From Rhodobacterales bacterium UBA3080 (GTDB lineage Bacteria; Pseudomonadota; Alphaproteobacteria; Rhodobacterales; Rhodobacteraceae): a stretch of 16,637 nt of DNA. The stretch lies in NCBI GenBank assembly GCA_002366645.1, contig DFBM01000101.1:1-16637 (forward strand). Direction: 5' to 3'. The notes under the pieces were generated by a model that was given only the letters and a program-made list of their open reading frames with translations, ran no database searches and was not told the DNA's origin. Below, in pieces: positions 14,848 to 16,637 of this stretch (position 1 is the stretch's first letter; every line of letters begins with the position of its first letter). Both the position numbers and the translations under genes were made by a program.

Positions 14848-15275
14848 GCGGTTTTCAGGGCTTCAAGACTGGCTTCGATGCATAGCATGATGGAGGCGTG
14901 GCGGTTCTTGTACTCACGGGCCGGTAGGAGAACTTCGAATCCGTCGAAGGGAGCGTCTGGCACAGGACCGTCAGTTTTCAGCATCGCTAGAAGTTGATCA
15001 CGGGCTTTTTCGAGCTCCTCAACGTTTCGACCCAAGATAACTGAGCCGACAACGGAAGAGGCGGCCTGGCCCAATGCACAGGCTTTTACGTCCTGACCAA
15101 AAGCGGTGACGATGCCGTCGCGCTGGCAGATATCCACCGTTACGTTCGATCCGCACAAAGGAGAACGTTTTTGCGAAGTTGCGTCTGGCTCCGCAAGTCG
15201 ATCGGTATGTGGAATTGATGCGGCCAGCGCAAGAATGCGCTTTGAGTAGAGGCTTATCAGGTCAGAATTGCTCAA
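14826..15275 (-). CDS. IscU/NifU N-terminal-like iron-sulfur scaffold protein
   Basis: This is a 149-residue protein resembling the IscU/SufU/NifU-N scaffold fold, on which iron-sulfur clusters are built. Three cysteines lie at the expected places: Cys41 in SPLCGSNV, Cys66 in DVKACALGQAASSVV (cf. the GCAIS.AS motif of IscU) and Cys132 near the end in ASIMLCIEASLEAL. The canonical CGD is CGS here, so the aspartate that aids cluster transfer in IscU is missing. The protein may therefore have a modified role. The start is a TTG at 15275: the only upstream in-frame stop is two codons back, and AAAGGG lies about 8 bases ahead. The last codons lie in the terminator hairpin at 14814-14847. It is divergent from hisI, and no isc or suf genes are nearby. 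Confidence 0.75.
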   Translation of the reverse strand: MSNSDLISLYSKRILALAASIPHTDRLAEPDATSQKRSPLCGSNVTVDICQRDGIVTAFGQDVKACALGQAASSVVGSVILGRNVEELEKARDQLLAMLKTDGPVPDAPFDGFEVLLPAREYKNRHASIMLCIEASLEALKTAKKTPQP

Positions 15276-15313
15276 CGTCTATGCCCTTTGCTTTTCCGTT
15301 ACTGCGAATTAGA

Positions 15314-15324
15314 TAAGGAGGTGA
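15314..15324 (+). promoter_or_regulatory. Perfect Shine-Dalgarno sequence in the hisI leader, not positioned for hisI
   Basis: TAAGGAGGTGA is an 11-base exact complement of the usual bacterial 16S rRNA 3' end. It lies 30 bases before the hisI ATG, too far to serve it. An in-frame TGA overlaps it, so no upstream hisI start is possible other than a CTG at 15340. The hisI start has its own closer AAAGG at 15343-15347. Confidence 0.5.
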
Positions 15325-15354
15325 AAGCCGGAAAGAAACCTGAAAGGTCAAGAA

Positions 15355-15714
15355 ATGTCGAAATTTGATGTCACTTCTTTGAAATATGACGCAGCGGGAT
15401 TAATCCCTGCGATCGCGCAAGATGAATCCGGCGAGGTTTTGATGATGGCGTGGATGAATGCGGAAAGCATCAAAGAAACGTTAAAAACCGGACGGGCCAC
15501 CTATTGGTCTCGGTCGCGTTCCGAATATTGGCGCAAGGGTGAAACCTCCGGTCATATCCAGGAACTGGTCGAGCTTCGGGTGGATTGTGATCGGGATTGT
15601 TTGTTGATGATTGTGCGCCAGACTGGGCCCGCATGTCACACCAACCGCCGTAGCTGTTTTTACACAGCCGTTCGTGATGGTTCCGAGGTCGAGATTTCCT
15701 CACCGATGGTTTAG
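15355..15714 (+). CDS. hisI: Phosphoribosyl-AMP cyclohydrolase HisI
   Basis: HisI opens the adenine ring of phosphoribosyl-AMP, the third step of histidine biosynthesis. The 119 residues are the monofunctional form, without the HisE domain found fused in enterobacteria. The signature is intact: VLMMAWMNAES near residues 28-38, ATYWSRSRSEYWRKGETSGH, then VDCDRDCLLMIV with the magnesium-type aspartates 77, 79 and 81, and QTGPACHTNRRSCFY with the zinc-type Cys94 and Cys101. Cys78 is also conserved. The ATG has AAAGG 7 bases ahead. It stands alone, away from other his genes, as is common in alphaproteobacteria. Its last 15 bases overlap the end of gluQ on the other strand. Confidence 0.96.
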   Translation: MSKFDVTSLKYDAAGLIPAIAQDESGEVLMMAWMNAESIKETLKTGRATYWSRSRSEYWRKGETSGHIQELVELRVDCDRDCLLMIVRQTGPACHTNRRSCFYTAVRDGSEVEISSPMV

Positions 15715-16560
15715 GCCAACCATTTTTCTGATATCCCGAGGGCTTGCCCCATCGGCGCGGTATTTCCGGATCGCCCGCGAGTCATCGCGTTTGGCCAACC
15801 GCTTTCCGTTTTCATCGCGGATCAGGCGGTGGTGGTAATATCGAGGCTCCGCCAATCTGAGGAGGTTTTGCAGGACACGGTGAATAGGCGTCGCTTCGAA
15901 TAGATCCTGACCGCGCGTAATATGAGTTACTTTCTGCGCCGCGTCATCGACAACCACCGATAGGTGGTAGGATGTACCAATATCTTTTCGGGCCAAAACA
16001 ATGTCGCCAATGCCGGAGATCATTTGTTCGGCTGAAGTCACAATATGACCAGTTTCGGTGTTAGGACCTTCTCCAAGTTCCTCGAACGCGATCGGCTGCG
16101 AACCAAGCAGTTCGATCGCCGCCTCCATATTCAATCGAATAGCGGCATGTTCATCTAAAATGTAGCGACTTTTACAGGTGCCCGGATAAACCGGCCCGTC
16201 AGGTCCAATCTGAACCCCTTCTTGTGGCGCGCTCAGCGCGTCAGCAATATCGCGTCGTGTGCAATTGCAGCGATACGTAACGCCCAGTTTGTCCAGCTGA
16301 CGCAATGCCGATTGATAGGCTGACATACGAGTCGATTGCAGCATCACAGGCCGGGGCCAAGCGATTCCAAGCCAGGACAGGTCTTCGAATATTGCGTCGA
16401 CATATTCCTGTTTCGAACGCGTGCTGTCGATATCTTCCAGGCGCAGCAGGAATTCTCCGCCAACAGCTTGTGATCTGTCCCACGCGGTCAAGGCAGAAAA
16501 TGCGTGTCCGAGGTGCAGCAAGCCGGTCGGCGAAGGAGCAAAGCGTTCTACGTGAGCCAT
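15700..16560 (-). CDS. gluQ: Glutamyl-Q tRNA(Asp) synthetase
   Basis: This enzyme (YadB/GluQ-RS) attaches glutamate to the queuosine base at position 34 of tRNA-Asp rather than to the tRNA 3' end. It is a truncated GluRS paralogue lacking the anticodon-binding domain, and the 286 residues fit. The HIGH motif is HLGH (residues 16-19) within FAPSPTGLLHLGH. The zinc ligands match GluQ-RS: Cys98 and Cys100 in YRCNCTRRD, Tyr125 and Cys129 in YPGTCKSR. The KMSKS-like loop reads KRLAKR near the C-terminus. The ATG has no good ribosome binding site nearby and overlaps the end of a possible upstream frame by 13 bases, so translational coupling is plausible. It overlaps hisI tail to tail. Confidence 0.95.
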   Translation of the reverse strand: MAHVERFAPSPTGLLHLGHAFSALTAWDRSQAVGGEFLLRLEDIDSTRSKQEYVDAIFEDLSWLGIAWPRPVMLQSTRMSAYQSALRQLDKLGVTYRCNCTRRDIADALSAPQEGVQIGPDGPVYPGTCKSRYILDEHAAIRLNMEAAIELLGSQPIAFEELGEGPNTETGHIVTSAEQMISGIGDIVLARKDIGTSYHLSVVVDDAAQKVTHITRGQDLFEATPIHRVLQNLLRLAEPRYYHHRLIRDENGKRLAKRDDSRAIRKYRADGASPRDIRKMVGLNHR

Positions 16561-16637
16561 GCGTTCCAGTCCGCCTTCGCACGATCTGTGTAGGCTTTGT
16601 AGCGGGCAGGACGGTTGCGCCGGCCTCCTTTAACGCC
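16548..16637 (-). CDS. Possible C-terminal tail of an upstream gene, truncated by window edge
   Basis: On the minus strand a frame is open from the window edge to a TAG at 16548-16550 and gives about 29 residues of basic, hydrophilic sequence ending RYKAYTDRAKADWNAWLT. It overlaps the gluQ start by 13 bases, the pattern of a translationally coupled gene pair. I cannot name the protein from so short a tail. A second frame here is also open, so the assignment is tentative. Confidence 0.35.
   Translation of the reverse strand, partial: GVKGGRRNRPARYKAYTDRAKADWNAWLT

Noticed and set aside
15670..15683. GTTC pair resembling a LexA box inside hisI
   Set aside because: The spacer is six bases, not seven, and it lies inside a coding region with no promoter after it.
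16241..16582. Alternative minus-strand frame across the gluQ start, open to the window edge
   Set aside because: Inside gluQ it is a shadow rich in arginine and cysteine without motifs, although its part beyond gluQ looks mildly protein-like. It cannot be settled without sequence to the right.

Overview
This 16.6 kb window reads as ordinary chromosome from an alphaproteobacterium, most likely of the Rhodobacterales. Four things point there: a SciP/DUF1153 gene directly upstream of ctrA; a ccmF-ccmH pair without an intervening ccmG; a glutamyl-Q tRNA(Asp) synthetase; and a GTTC-N7-GTTC LexA-type box, the SOS operator form known from alphaproteobacteria. No insertion sequence, phage gene, CRISPR array, tRNA or rRNA was recognised. 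The taxonomic call is inference from gene families and order, not from a marker phylogeny.

Layout, left to right. (1) Positions 2-6425, plus strand: the 3' part of ccmF (cut by the left edge), ccmH, a PaaG-like crotonase-family gene, glnE, an HpcH/HpaI-family aldolase and a 91-residue hypothetical protein. Gaps are short and most starts have a ribosome binding site, so much of this may be co-transcribed. (2) Positions 6417-8976, minus strand: an M20 metallopeptidase downstream of mnmA. The peptidase gene overlaps the hypothetical gene tail to tail. (3) Positions 9094-14719, plus strand: sciP, ctrA, ligA, recG and a 40-codon membrane-protein gene, closed by a strong intrinsic terminator. (4) Positions 14826-16637: an IscU/NifU-like gene (minus), hisI (plus), gluQ (minus, overlapping hisI tail to tail) and the last codons of a possible further minus-strand gene cut by the right edge.

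Functionally, ccmF and ccmH attach haem to c-type cytochromes. glnE tunes glutamine synthetase to nitrogen status. mnmA and gluQ modify tRNA anticodon-loop bases. sciP and ctrA form a cell-cycle/motility regulator pair placed so that both could be controlled together. ligA and recG are DNA replication and repair enzymes.

The most interesting spot is just after recG. A perfect GTTC-N7-GTTC box (14514-14528) abuts a TTGACA -35 element in front of a 40-residue single-pass membrane protein. This looks like an SOS-controlled small membrane protein, comparable in logic, though not demonstrably in sequence, to the Caulobacter division inhibitor SidA. Other points of interest are candidate regulatory sites between sciP and ctrA, a hairpin that would mask the ligA ribosome binding site, and an unused perfect Shine-Dalgarno sequence in the hisI leader.
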